41,723 nt of DNA from assembly GCF_001854805.1 (NCBI RefSeq), contig NZ_MBLO01000220.1, positions 1,460 to 43,182 of the forward strand. Reading direction: 5' to 3'. Positions 8,666-16,816 of the stretch are shown in pieces; position 1 is the first letter of the stretch; every line of letters begins with the position of its first letter. The stretch comes from Pseudofrankia coriaricola (GTDB lineage: Bacteria > Actinomycetota > Actinomycetes > Frankiales > Frankiaceae). Both the position numbers and the translations under genes were made by a program. Below the pieces are notes generated by a model. The model had not been told where the DNA came from. It saw only the letters and a program-made list of their open reading frames with translations, and did no database searches.

Positions 8666-9813
8666 CGGGGGCCTCCCTTGGACAGTGCCGACGGCTGGTC
8701 GGCGGGCGGCGCGGCGGGGCTGGGGATGTCCACGGCGCCGGCTGTCGGTGTGGACGGCGGGGCGGACGGCGACGCGGGATTGACGACCGGGCAGGCGACC
8801 GACCGGTCCGGCGCCACGGCGACCAGCGGCGGGTCGTCGGTGCGGCAGGAGTCCCGCGCCACCGGGCACCGCGGCGCGAACGCGCAGCCGGCCGGGAACG
8901 CGCCGGCCGGTGGCGGCGAGCCGGGGATCGAGCGCAGCGTCCCGCGGGGAACGCCGGGCGAGGGCAGCGCCGCCAGCAGGCCGGCCGTGTAGGGATGCCG
9001 AGGGCTGGCGAAGACCTGCGCGGCCGGGCCCTCCTCGACGAGGCGGCCGGCGTACATCACCCCGACCCGGTCGCCGGCCTCCGCCGCGACGCCCACGTCG
9101 TGGGTGACCATCAGCGTCGCCATGCCGAGCCGGTCCTGCAGGTCGGCGAACAGTTCCAGGATCTGCTTCTGCACGGTCACGTCGAGCGCGGTGGTGGGCT
9201 CATCGGCGATCAGCACCTCGGGGTCGCAGCTGACCGCGATGGCGATCACCGCGCGCTGCCGCATCCCGCCCGACAGCTCGTGCGGGTAGCTGTCGGCCAC
9301 CCGCTTCGGGTCGTTGATGCCGACCAGCCGCAGCAGCTCCTCGGCCTGGCGGCGGCCGGCCCGGCGCAGCCGTTCCACGTTGTGGAGGGCCAGCACCTCG
9401 GTGATCTGGGCGCCGATCCGGCGCAGCGGGTCCAGGGAACCGGTCGGGTCCTGGGGCACCAGCGCGATCCGCGCCCCACGGACGCCGCGCATCCGGTCGG
9501 CGGAGAGGTCCAGCAGCTCCTGTCCGGACAGCCGCACGCTACCTGTGATCGTGGCGTTGCGGCCGTACAGCCGCATGATCGACCGTGCCGTGACGGACTT
9601 CCCGCTGCCGCTCTCGCCCAGCAGCATCAGCGTCTGGCCGCGGCGCAGGTCGAAGCTCACGCCCCGGACCACGTTCGACGTCCTCGACCCGGCGGCGAAT
9701 GTGGTGTTCAGGTCGTGGACGGACAGGACGACGTTCGGCTGCGCGGGCCGGGCGGCCGTGGTCGCGGCGGCGGGGCCTGGGGCGCGGGACGTGGAGGTGT
9801 GCGGCGTGCTCAT
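8662..9813 (-). CDS. Peptide-type ABC transporter ATPase (DppD/OppD-like), 383 aa
   Basis: The first ATPase of the importer. Walker [11 protein letters not shown]-loop [12 protein letters not shown], signature [14 protein letters not shown], Walker [13 protein letters not shown] and switch THD are all present. The C-terminal oligopeptide-transporter domain has its cysteine cluster ([14 protein letters not shown] and a later ACPV), which in relatives binds an iron-sulfur cluster. A GTG and an ATG are adjacent (9816, 9813). The ATG is chosen because GAGGGG lies 6 bases before it and overlaps the stop of the upstream permease. The C-terminus is followed by a Pro/Ala-rich tail and overlaps the DppF-like start by four bases. 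Confidence 0.95.
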   Translation of the reverse strand: MSTPHTSTSRAPGPAAATTAARPAQPNVVLSVHDLNTTFAAGSRTSNVVRGVSFDLRRGQTLMLLGESGSGKSVTARSIMRLYGRNATITGSVRLSGQELLDLSADRMRGVRGARIALVPQDPTGSLDPLRRIGAQITEVLALHNVERLRRAGRRQAEELLRLVGINDPKRVADSYPHELSGGMRQRAVIAIAVSCDPEVLIADEPTTALDVTVQKQILELFADLQDRLGMATLMVTHDVGVAAEAGDRVGVMYAGRLVEEGPAAQVFASPRHPYTAGLLAALPSPGVPRGTLRSIPGSPPPAGAFPAGCAFAPRCPVARDSCRTDDPPLVAVAPDRSVACPVVNPASPSAPPSTPTAGAVDIPSPAAPPADQPSALSKGGPR

Positions 9814-9823
9814 CACGGGCCCC

Positions 9824-10738
9824 TCAGGTCAGCGTCTCGCCACGGACGTCGAGCAGGTCACGCAGCCCGTCGCCGAGGACGTTGAAGGCCACGGAGGCGA
9901 CGAGGATCGCGAGCGCCGGGATCGCCGTCAGCTCCGGGAACGAGTAGAGGAACTGTTTGTAGTCGCTGATCATGAGTCCCCATTCGGCCGTCGGCGGGGA
10001 GACGCCGAGACCGAGGAAACTCAGGCCGGCCGCGTACACGATCGACAGGCCGATCAGCGCGGTGCAGTAGACGATGATCGGCGGTGCCACGTTCGGCAGG
10101 ACCTGCCGGACCGCGATGCTCAGCCCGCCCGCGCCGCTGGCCCGGGCTGCCTCCATGTAGTCAAGGTCGATCAGCCTCCTCGTCTCGGTCTCGGCCACCC
10201 GGGCGACCGGCGGGATCAGGATCACCGCGAGCGCGATGATCGAGTTCGAGATCCCCGAGCCCAGCGCGGCCGAGATCGCGATGGCCAGCAGGACGGCCGG
10301 AAAGGCGTAGAAGACGTCCAGCGTCCGCATGATCGCTCCGTGCGTGAGCCGGCCGGACAGGCCGGCGGCCACACCGAGCGCGGTGCCGACCAACGACGAC
10401 ACCGCCACCGGAATCAGACCCGCCAGCAGCGACGGACGTCCGCCGTTCACCAGCCGGCTGAGCACATCGCGGCCCTGGCCGTCCGTTCCGAGCAGGTGGC
10501 CGGCCGAGCCGAGCGGGAGCAGCCGCTCGCTGAGGCTCCCGACGTTCGGGTCACTGACCAGGAAAGGACCAATCAGGGTGACCAGGACGATCGCGGCGAT
10601 GGTGGCGGCCGAGATCCTGAAGCCCCAGGTCACCCGCCGCCGGCGGCGGGCCACTGTGGCGTCGGTGGCCGGGCGCACGCCCGTGGGCGGATCTGTCGAG
10701 GACGTCGCGCCCAGCGCGATGTCGGAGACGGCTGTCAT
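9824..10738 (-). CDS. Peptide-type ABC permease (DppC/OppC-like), 304 aa
   Basis: Inner-membrane permease subunit. A cytoplasmic basic stretch (ARRRRRVTWGF) leads into the first membrane segment (AATIAAIVLVTLIGPFLV). The DppC-type LLGTDGQGRDVLSRLVNGGR loop follows, then several more membrane segments. The EAA-type coupling loop is visible (YMEAARASGAGG ... VRQVLPN). The ATG at 10738 has AGGAGG upstream at good spacing. It pairs with the DppB-like gene upstream (157-base spacer) and the ATPases downstream (10-base spacer). Solute specificity is set mainly by the lipoprotein. Confidence 0.94.
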   Translation of the reverse strand: MTAVSDIALGATSSTDPPTGVRPATDATVARRRRRVTWGFRISAATIAAIVLVTLIGPFLVSDPNVGSLSERLLPLGSAGHLLGTDGQGRDVLSRLVNGGRPSLLAGLIPVAVSSLVGTALGVAAGLSGRLTHGAIMRTLDVFYAFPAVLLAIAISAALGSGISNSIIALAVILIPPVARVAETETRRLIDLDYMEAARASGAGGLSIAVRQVLPNVAPPIIVYCTALIGLSIVYAAGLSFLGLGVSPPTAEWGLMISDYKQFLYSFPELTAIPALAILVASVAFNVLGDGLRDLLDVRGETLT

Positions 10739-10895
10739 GGCTGTCGTTCCTCCTGAGGCGCGTGGGGCCCGGTGGCGGCCCGCGGGAGCGGAAGATCGGG
10801 GACGGGTGGGGCCGCTGGATCCAGGCGGTTCGCGCGGTGCGTGGTTCGCGCGGCCGGTACCAGGCCGATCTGCCGCCGGCGCGGACGAGGCGGTC

Positions 10896-11843
10896 TCAGT
10901 GGGTGCGCACGCGCGGGTCGATCAGCCCGTGCAGCGCGTCGACGATCAGGTTGAGCAGGACGAACGCGAACGCCGAGACGAGCACACCGGCCTGGATGAC
11001 CGGCAGGTCGCGCTGGGAGATGGAGAGGTAGACGAGCTGGCCGATGCCGGGCCAGGAGAAGACGGCCTCGACGAACACGACACCCCCGAGCAGATATCCG
11101 ATCTGGAGACCGGCGACGGTCAGCAGCGAGGGTGTCGTGTTGTGGAAGGCGTGCCAGAGGATGCGGCGCTCGGACAGCCCCCGGGCCCGTAGCGCCTCGA
11201 TGAAGTCCATGCCCATCACGTCGAGCACCGACGAGCGGAACATCCGGGCGATGATCCCGGCCGGGACCAGCGCCGCGGTGACGGCCGGCAGAATCAGGTG
11301 GTTCATCAGGTCGCCGAACCCGCCTCCGCCGTTCGGCGAGTACATCCCGCTGACCGGGAAGAGCCCGGCGTCGTCGGCGAGATAGATGATGAGCAGGAGG
11401 CCGACCGAGTACTGCGGCACCGAGATGGAAACCAGGGCGAACGCGTTCCCGATGCGCGCCAGCAAGCCGTCCCGACGCAGTGCGGTGAGGGCACCGATGA
11501 CGACGCCCAGGACCAGCGCGAGCGCCGCCGCCGCCGCGGTCAGGATCAGCGTGTTCCAGAGCGCGTCGAAGACCATCGGGGAGACCGTCGTCTGTCGGGC
11601 GATGCTGGTGCCGAAGTCGCCGGTGATCGTATGGGCGAGCCAGGTGAAATACTGCACGGGCAAGGGATCGTTGAGCCCCAGCCGATCCTCGAGGGCGGCC
11701 CTTGCCTCCGGTGTCCCCGTCGGGCCCAGCAATGACGCCACCGGGTCACCCGGGATGATCTTGATCGTGATGAAGATGACGATCGAGACACCCAGCAGGA
11801 TCGGAATCATGAGCAGGCCGCGTCGGGCCAGGAATCCGAACAC
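10896..11843 (-). CDS. Peptide-type ABC permease (DppB/OppB-like), 315 aa
   Basis: Inner-membrane permease subunit, partner of the DppC-like protein. The N-terminal helix (RRGLLMIPILLGVSIVIFIT) and the DppB-family motif IIPGDPVASLLGPTGTPEA are clear. The EAA coupling loop FIEALRARGLSERRILWHAF and the ending LRDxxDPRVR-like GLIDPRVRTH follow. The start is GTG at 11843, with GGGAG about 8 bases upstream. It begins 11 bases after the regulator gene, so regulator and transporter are co-transcribed. Confidence 0.94.
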   Translation of the reverse strand: MFGFLARRGLLMIPILLGVSIVIFITIKIIPGDPVASLLGPTGTPEARAALEDRLGLNDPLPVQYFTWLAHTITGDFGTSIARQTTVSPMVFDALWNTLILTAAAAALALVLGVVIGALTALRRDGLLARIGNAFALVSISVPQYSVGLLLIIYLADDAGLFPVSGMYSPNGGGGFGDLMNHLILPAVTAALVPAGIIARMFRSSVLDVMGMDFIEALRARGLSERRILWHAFHNTTPSLLTVAGLQIGYLLGGVVFVEAVFSWPGIGQLVYLSISQRDLPVIQAGVLVSAFAFVLLNLIVDALHGLIDPRVRTH

Positions 11844-11854
11844 GTCGATACTCC

Positions 11855-12649
11855 CTAGTCGCGCTGGTCGTGCCGGCGCGGCAGCTCGACACGCAGGGTC
11901 AGCTGGTCGCCGCGGAAACGGGCGAACCCGTAGTCGACGGTTCGGCCCGCGGTGTCGGTGATGATTCTCTCGAAGAACATGATCGGGCTGCCGACCTGAA
12001 TATCAAGAAGGGCCGCGTAGAGGTCGTCGGCGAGCGTCGCCTCGACCGTTTGCCGGCTTCCGCCGACCGGGATTCCAAGCGATTCGAGCAAGCCGTACCA
12101 GTCCACCGAGAAATCCGCGCTCTCCAGCTTCTCGGAATACTCCGGACCGAGATAGCTGGTGTTGACGCCGTATGGCGCCCCGTCGATTTTTGTCAGGTAC
12201 TCCGTGACCGTGCACGCCGAACCCGGCGGCAGGCCGAGCTGGGTGGCGACAGGCTCTGGTGCCTGCACCAGCGAGCAGCTCAGGAAATGGTAGGTGAGAT
12301 CTCCCGCGGGTCCCGCGCGGGGGTCCGGCCTGACCCCCCGGCTGCTGTCGTACCGGTGTTGGATGGTGTTGGAGATCACGAACGTACCGGTGCCCTGCAC
12401 CCGGTCGATCACCCCCTCTTCGCGCAGGTAGGACAGCGCGTCGCGCACCGCGCCCCGACTGGCGGAGTAGGTCAGCATGATCGACGCTTCGCTTGGCAGG
12501 ACACCGTTGGGGAACTGCCGACGCCAGATCGCGGCACGGAGCAGATCGCGCAGTCGCCGCGACGCGGTGGACCTGCGCCCTGGGCCCAGGTGAACTCGTC
12601 CGCTCGACATAGTGGGAGGTTCCGCGACCACGATTTCCACTTGGTGCAT
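11855..12649 (-). CDS. GntR-family transcriptional regulator with UTRA domain (264 aa)
   Basis: A DNA-binding regulator for the operon it heads. The N-terminal winged-helix (about residues 28-95) includes RLRDLLRAAIWRRQF, LPSEASIMLTYSASRGAVRDAL and LREEGVIDRVQGTGTFV. The remainder is a UTRA ligand-binding domain (HFLSCSLVQAPEPVATQLGL ... SPIMFFERIITDTAGRTVDYGFARFRGDQ). Being first in the operon suggests autoregulation and induction by the imported compound or a hydrolysis product (inference). The ATG at 12649 is used; a second in-frame ATG at 12610 is possible and neither has a strong ribosome binding site. Confidence 0.92.
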   Translation of the reverse strand: MHQVEIVVAEPPTMSSGRVHLGPGRRSTASRRLRDLLRAAIWRRQFPNGVLPSEASIMLTYSASRGAVRDALSYLREEGVIDRVQGTGTFVISNTIQHRYDSSRGVRPDPRAGPAGDLTYHFLSCSLVQAPEPVATQLGLPPGSACTVTEYLTKIDGAPYGVNTSYLGPEYSEKLESADFSVDWYGLLESLGIPVGGSRQTVEATLADDLYAALLDIQVGSPIMFFERIITDTAGRTVDYGFARFRGDQLTLRVELPRRHDQRD

Positions 12650-12658
12650 GGGACAGTA

Positions 12659-12675
12659 AAGCGATCGTTACGCTT
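12659..12675. promoter_or_regulatory. Possible GntR operator upstream of the amide operon
   Basis: An imperfectly supported inverted repeat, AAGCG-N7-CGCTT, lies 10 bases before the regulator's ATG. TTTCGA-N16-TAACGA upstream on the minus strand could be a weak promoter. The remaining 12,676-12,952 shows no gene. Confidence 0.25.
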
Positions 12676-12952
12676 GCGCGGTACACTCGAAACCGGCTGC
12701 TGATCAGGGCCTTCAGCTCGTCATGATTGCCGATCCGCCACTTTGCGGCGGCGTTCCGCCACGGATCCGAAGACCGAAATCGCGGATCACCGCAAGCGAC
12801 GGTACCTGACGCCGATCGTTCTTCGTTTGTCCGCTGCATAATGTTTCAGGAAGGCACCGGGAATGTTTCTCGCCAGCCATCCCGGCAAGGACCACGAGGA
12901 CGGCGAGGACCGCGGCAGCTTGTCGATCAGCCTGGCTGGGAGTTGGCATTGG

Positions 12953-12990
12953 CCCTGGTGCCGGGGCGGACGTGCGCCCCGGCACCAGGG
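12953..12990. terminator. Strong GC hairpin, 16-bp arms
   Basis: Perfect inverted repeat: left arm CCCTGGTGCCGGGGCG, 6-base loop, and exact complement ending at 12,990. It starts 8 bases past the thioesterase stop (minus strand) and should terminate that transcript before the GntR operon. There is no U-tract, as is usual in high-GC actinomycetes. Confidence 0.7.
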
Positions 12991-12997
12991 TGGGCGT

Positions 12998-13918
12998 TCA
13001 CATACCAACAGTGTCCGGGAAGCTCCGCGTCACCGCGTGGACCGCGAGCCGGTCCTCGGCCCCGGCGTCGCGCACCTCCACGACCCCGAGCCCGCCTGAC
13101 ACCCGCGCCGTCGCCACGGCGGGCCCACGCCGCGCCGGGCTGAGGTACCGCAGCAGCATCGAGGCCAGCGGCACCCCCGGCGTGAGCGACAGCGCCGCCT
13201 CCTCCGCCGCGAGCGCGATCAGCCCGCCGTTGATGGTGTCCGACGCGTTGAGCCCGTTCGCCGTGCGCGCCACGGCGGCGACCCCTGGCGCACGCACCTC
13301 GCAGCCCGCGTGCTCGGCGAGCGCGGCGCGCAGCGGCGGGCGCGGGACCCACGCCGCGTCGTCCTCGTCCTCGTCCGCCCAGCGCAGTGGCGGCATGACC
13401 AGGGACGGGTCCCCGGCGGTCATGAACGCCGCCGTGGCCAGCGCCAGCGGCGTTCCGTCGGGGTGCCGGAAGTCGGCCGCGCTGACGACGACCGAGCGGC
13501 CCGTCTTGACCAGCCGGCCGGTCACCCGGACCTCGGAGGTCTCCCAGAAGCGGGTGTAGAGCTCCACGTTGAGGTCGAGCGTGACGGGCACCCGCGGCGC
13601 CAGCACACCGACGGACATCCGCCCGCCGAGGAAGTCCGACCAGACCACCAGCGCCGCCATCCGCACGCACGTCGTCCCCGGCACATACAGCTCGGGCATG
13701 ACCGGCACCGAGCCGCGCAGCTCGTCGCCGACGCGGCGCACCGACACCCGGATCGGCGCGAAGACGTGCTCCTGGGGGGCCACGTGCCGCACGTGGCGGG
13801 CACCGGGAATGCCCGGCACGTCGGCGGCCTCGACCCGGCCCCCCAGCGCGGGCGGGCCGCCCGGCGCCGGCGGGCCGGCGAGCTCCTCGGCCGTGCCGGT
13901 GTCGTGCGCGGGGCTCAA
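12998..13918 (-). CDS. Acyl-CoA thioesterase-like protein, tandem hotdog (about 306 aa)
   Basis: Two hotdog domains in one chain. The first has LYVPGTTCVRMAALVVWSDF and VPVTLDLNVELYTRFWETSE. The second has ANGLNASDTINGGLIALAAE and LLRYLSPARRGPAVATARVS. Such proteins hydrolyse or bind acyl-CoA thioesters in the cytoplasm. A TTG at 13,918 overlaps the upstream SDR stop (TTGA) and would couple translation. A GTG at 13,819 with GAGG upstream is an alternative giving 273 aa, and the intervening residues are low-complexity Gly/Pro/Ala, so the start is uncertain. The gene runs with the SDR upstream and ends at the strong hairpin, suggesting a two-gene catabolic unit. Confidence 0.8.
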   Translation of the reverse strand: MSPAHDTGTAEELAGPPAPGGPPALGGRVEAADVPGIPGARHVRHVAPQEHVFAPIRVSVRRVGDELRGSVPVMPELYVPGTTCVRMAALVVWSDFLGGRMSVGVLAPRVPVTLDLNVELYTRFWETSEVRVTGRLVKTGRSVVVSAADFRHPDGTPLALATAAFMTAGDPSLVMPPLRWADEDEDDAAWVPRPPLRAALAEHAGCEVRAPGVAAVARTANGLNASDTINGGLIALAAEEAALSLTPGVPLASMLLRYLSPARRGPAVATARVSGGLGVVEVRDAGAEDRLAVHAVTRSFPDTVGM

Positions 13919-14742
13919 AACTTGCCCAGCAGGAACCGGACCGCCCCGGTGTCGGCGGGCCACGTCTCGGTGTTGCCGGCGGCGAAGTGGCCGGCATCGG
14001 TGATCAGCGTGATGCCGCTGATCCCGGAGGCCGCGTCGGAGCACAGGAAGACCAGCGGGTAGCCCTGCTCCAGCGGGGTGGCCGCCTCGATGCCGGCCTC
14101 GGCCCGATAACCGGCGCCGAACCCGAGCCAGGTCTCGGCGTTCGCCCGCGCCAGCGGCGTGTCGGTCGGCCCGGGGCAGATCGCGTTGATCCGGATGCCC
14201 CGCCGCAGCAGCGGCAGCGCCTGAGTGGCGACGTAGGCGCAGACGGCCTGCTTGCTCCACATGTAGTCCGCGTGCTTGTGCTCGATCGCCCACGCCGACG
14301 CCGCCTCGATGTCGGCGATGGCCAGGTACTCGTTCAGCTCGGCGAGGCTCCGCTCCCAGCCGAGCCCGGCGGCCGACGAGATGAAGCCGATGGCCGAGCC
14401 GCGCGGCAGCCTGTCCGCGGCGAGCAGCTTCTCGAGCAGGTAGCGGTGGCCGAGGAAGTTGGTCTTCTCGATGCCTGGCGTGCCGTCGGCGACGCCGGCG
14501 CAGCACAGCACCGCGTGGACCGGCCCGCCGAGCGTGGCCAGCGCCGCGTCGATCGACGTCGTGTCGCGCAGGTCGACGGGGACGGCCTTGACGCCGGGCA
14601 CAGTGATCTCGGCGATGTCCAGGACGGTGACCTCGGCGCCGGCGGCGAGCGCGAGCTCGGCGGCGGCCGCACCCATGCCGGTCGCGCCTCCGACCACTAA
14701 CACGTGCTTGCCGTCGTAGCGGAACGCGTCGAACAGTGACAT
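13915..14742 (-). CDS. Short-chain dehydrogenase, 3-alpha-hydroxysteroid/carbonyl reductase type (275 aa)
   Basis: A Rossmann-fold NAD(P)-dependent oxidoreductase. The cofactor motif is GGATGMGAAAA, the NNAG-equivalent is CCAGVADG, and the catalytic YxxxK is YMWSK, with the serine in SSAAG. The long insertion WERSLAELNEYLAI and the ending resemble the 3-alpha-HSD/carbonyl reductase branch. The ATG at 14,742 has AGGGAGAG upstream. It is divergent from a TetR gene across 300 bases and overlaps the thioesterase start. It probably oxidises a hydroxy group on a steroid or alicyclic acyl intermediate; the substrate is unproven. Confidence 0.9.
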   Translation of the reverse strand: MSLFDAFRYDGKHVLVVGGATGMGAAAAELALAAGAEVTVLDIAEITVPGVKAVPVDLRDTTSIDAALATLGGPVHAVLCCAGVADGTPGIEKTNFLGHRYLLEKLLAADRLPRGSAIGFISSAAGLGWERSLAELNEYLAIADIEAASAWAIEHKHADYMWSKQAVCAYVATQALPLLRRGIRINAICPGPTDTPLARANAETWLGFGAGYRAEAGIEAATPLEQGYPLVFLCSDAASGISGITLITDAGHFAAGNTETWPADTGAVRFLLGKF

Positions 14743-14964
14743 GTCGACTCTCCCTGACGCAGTTTGCGCGAGGCCCGAACAGCGGGGGCCCACGTGGTTA
14801 AGACGAGACTTAGAAGTACCTGGCATTGCTCACGCGAGGCGGCGCGGCCGGCGGCCGGTCCGGTCCCGGGCGGCCAGCGGTCTCGCTACACCGGTGGGCG
14901 CGCGCGCCAGTACCGGCCGGGCGGTCCGGCCGGTACTGACGGGATCGACACGCCCAGATTAATT

Positions 14965-14980
14965 TTAACGTCGACGTCAA
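14965..14980. promoter_or_regulatory. Palindromic site between SDR and TetR genes
   Basis: TTAACGTCGACGTCAA is a 16-bp palindrome with one mismatched pair, in an AT-rich patch of the 300-base divergent intergenic region. It is the natural operator candidate for the TetR at 15,043. Its TTGACGTC half recurs at the promoter of the zinc-ribbon gene (16,126-16,133, minus strand). The rest of 14,743-15,042 shows no gene. Confidence 0.45.
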
Positions 14981-15042
14981 TGACAATCCACCGGTAGACT
15001 TACGTCACACCGTCGGCGGGAGGAATTTCGTGGAGGACAGCC

Positions 15043-15708
15043 GTGACGTCCACGGATGATGTGTCCACGGCAGCGCCGGCCGACCGGGAGAAGACCGGGG
15101 GGCCGCGCTCCCGTAAGGGCGCCGCGACCAGGGCGCGGCTGGTCAAGGCGGCGAAGGCCGTGTTCGAGGAGGACGGATTCCTCGACGCGCGAATCTCCGA
15201 CATCGCCGAGCGCGCCAGCCTGTCACACGGCTCCTTCTACCATTACTTCGACTCCAAGGAGCAGATCTTCCGCGAGGTCGCCATGGATCTCGCGGACCTG
15301 CTCCAGTCGCCGCTGTCCACCGTCATCTTCGACGCGGCCTCGACGGCCACCCCCGCCGACCGGATCCGCCAGGGCAGCCGCCAGTTCCTGCGCAACTACC
15401 AGGCGGAGGCCCGCATCATCGGCGTCATCGAGCTGGTCTGCCGCTACGACCGGGAGCTGAACATCTCCCGCTTCGAGCACCTGCAGGAGAGCAACCCGCG
15501 GGTCATGCGCATGATTCGCCAGCTGCAGCAGCGCGGCCAAATCGACCCGGCGCTGGACCCGGAGCTGGCGCTGCCGGCGCTCGGCGCGATGATGAACCGG
15601 TTCGCCGAGATGTGGTTCGTGCAGAAACTGTTCGACTATGAGTTCGAAGAGGGTCTCGAGCAGCTGGTAAAGCTTTTCCTGAACGCGCTGCGGATCACCG
15701 ATCCTTAG
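15043..15708 (+). CDS. TetR-family transcriptional regulator (221 aa)
   Basis: The N-terminal helix-turn-helix is plain: ATRARLVKAAKAVFEEDGFL, ISDIAERASLSHGSFYHYFD and SKEQIFREVA (about residues 22-75). An all-helical ligand domain follows. The start is GTG at 15,043 with GGAGGAC upstream; an earlier GTG at 15,030 is out of frame. Divergent orientation to the SDR-thioesterase pair, with a palindrome between, suggests repression of that pair relieved by an acyl-CoA or steroid-like ligand (inference). A GC hairpin follows the stop. Confidence 0.93.
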   Translation: MTSTDDVSTAAPADREKTGGPRSRKGAATRARLVKAAKAVFEEDGFLDARISDIAERASLSHGSFYHYFDSKEQIFREVAMDLADLLQSPLSTVIFDAASTATPADRIRQGSRQFLRNYQAEARIIGVIELVCRYDRELNISRFEHLQESNPRVMRMIRQLQQRGQIDPALDPELALPALGAMMNRFAEMWFVQKLFDYEFEEGLEQLVKLFLNALRITDP

Positions 15709-15714
15709 CCGGCC

Positions 15715-15744
15715 GGGCCGCCGCCGGATAGTCGGCGGCGGCCC
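15715..15744. terminator. GC hairpin after TetR
   Basis: GGGCCGCCGCCG, 6-base loop, exact complement; it starts 6 bases past the TetR stop. It lies between two convergent genes and could stop transcription from both sides. Confidence 0.65.
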
Positions 15745-15777
15745 GCTCCGCGCGGGGGGTTTCAGTGTGCGGGAGGG

Positions 15778-16026
15778 TCAGTCGGAGGACGGCAGCGGCT
15801 TGGCCTGCGCGAGGGACATCGCCTCGCCGTGGCACACCGGCTCCGCCGCGCCCGCCTTGGCGACGAGCACCTGTGCGTCGCACACGGCGCACGTGTAGCG
15901 CTTCCCCAGCGCGGCCGGCCCGCCCGGGCGCAGCTCGAGGCTCGATTCCGCCGAGATCCGAACGACGACCGCCTCCGTCCCGGTCGCGTCGTCTCGCAGC
16001 CGGGCACCGGCCTTCAGCGCTGTCAT
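15778..16026 (-). CDS. Small zinc-ribbon (desulforedoxin-like) protein, 82 aa
   Basis: A short protein whose C-terminal half carries YTCAVCDAQVLVAKAG and later EPVCHGEAM. This CxxC plus C-H arrangement can bind zinc or iron in a rubredoxin/desulforedoxin-like knuckle. The N-terminal half (MTALKAGARLRDDATGTEAV) looks like a small beta domain. The ATG at 16,026 has GGAGGG upstream and is preferred over the upstream frame start at 16,101. No enzymatic role can be read; small zinc ribbons of this kind may bind nucleic acid or act as accessory subunits. It has its own promoter-like sequence. Confidence 0.7.
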   Translation of the reverse strand: MTALKAGARLRDDATGTEAVVVRISAESSLELRPGGPAALGKRYTCAVCDAQVLVAKAGAAEPVCHGEAMSLAQAKPLPSSD

Positions 16027-16104
16027 CTCGCCCTCCAGTCGTTGCTCAGTTACCACAGGCAGAGTTGCCACAGGCAGGTCGCCTGACGGCCCGTGGGCCA
16101 TCTC

Positions 16105-16133
16105 ACGCTAGAGGGTTTCGATTCTGACGTCAA
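16105..16133 (-). promoter_or_regulatory. Promoter of the zinc-ribbon gene
   Basis: TTGACG, 17-base spacer, TAGCGT on the minus strand, about 80 bases before the ATG. The -35 box overlaps a TGACGTCA palindrome that shares TTGACGTC with the SDR/TetR intergenic site. Confidence 0.5.
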
Positions 16134-16176
16134 CTTTACATTCGGTGGCCGCCAGACCCATCAACGGTGACAGCGC

Positions 16177-16812
16177 TCAGCCGGCGGCGTGCTTCTCCCA
16201 GACGGCGAGGACGTCGTCGGTCGTCACTATGGTGGCGCACAGCGACAGTGAGTTGCGAATAAGGATGTCGCCGTACTCCGCCGGGAAGCCCGCGATCGCG
16301 TCACGCGGGACGACGACCTGGTAGCCCTGGTTCACCAGGTCGAAGACACCCGCCGGGATGGCGACGTTGGTCGACACCCCAACGATAACAACGGTCCGCG
16401 CGCCGAGGTTCGTCAGCAGCGCGTCGGCGTCGGTGCCCCCCAAGGGCGAGACTCCGTGCAGCCGGACCGAGACCAGGTCCGACGGCTCCTGCCCGATCTC
16501 GTCGAGCACCTGGACCGCCGGCGTGCCGAGCAGCTGCTTGACCGGCGACCGGTCGGTGCCGAGGAACAGCCGGGCGTTGGTGCTGGCGCCCTGCCCGTCG
16601 GGCCGGCGCGCGGCGATGCAGTGCAGCACGCCGGCGCCCGCGGCCCGGGCGCCGGCCGCCAGCCGCGCGACGTTGGCGATCATCCCCGACGTGCGCGCCA
16701 CCTCGGCGAGCGCCGGCAGGGAGCTGGGCGTGCCGATCACGCCTTTCTGGCACTCCTGGGTGAGCAGAACGGTGTGCGCCGGACGCAGCAGGTCGGCGAG
16801 GTCGACGGCCAT
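16177..16812 (-). CDS. Isochorismatase-fold protein lacking the catalytic triad (211 aa)
   Basis: The fold is recognisable from LLTQECQKGVIG, GVLHCIAARRPDGQGA, GGTDADALLTNLGARTVVIVGVSTNVAI and NQGYQVVVPRDAIAG. In cysteine hydrolases of this family the triad is Asp-Lys-Cys. Here the aligned positions read Glu20 (QEC), Arg117 (SVRLHG) and Ala151 (STNVAI), so ordinary amide hydrolysis through a cysteine is not expected. Isochorismatases proper also lack the cysteine but keep an acid. It follows the SDR stop by 4 bases (TAG-CGCG-ATG) and is probably translated from the same message. A role in binding or in a different chemistry is possible. Confidence 0.82.
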   Translation of the reverse strand: MAVDLADLLRPAHTVLLTQECQKGVIGTPSSLPALAEVARTSGMIANVARLAAGARAAGAGVLHCIAARRPDGQGASTNARLFLGTDRSPVKQLLGTPAVQVLDEIGQEPSDLVSVRLHGVSPLGGTDADALLTNLGARTVVIVGVSTNVAIPAGVFDLVNQGYQVVVPRDAIAGFPAEYGDILIRNSLSLCATIVTTDDVLAVWEKHAAG

Positions 16813-16816
16813 CGCG

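Noticed and set aside
13919-14506. Long N-terminal extension of the thioesterase through the SDR
   Set aside because: The residues are a frame-shifted reading of the SDR, which has all its family motifs in its own frame.
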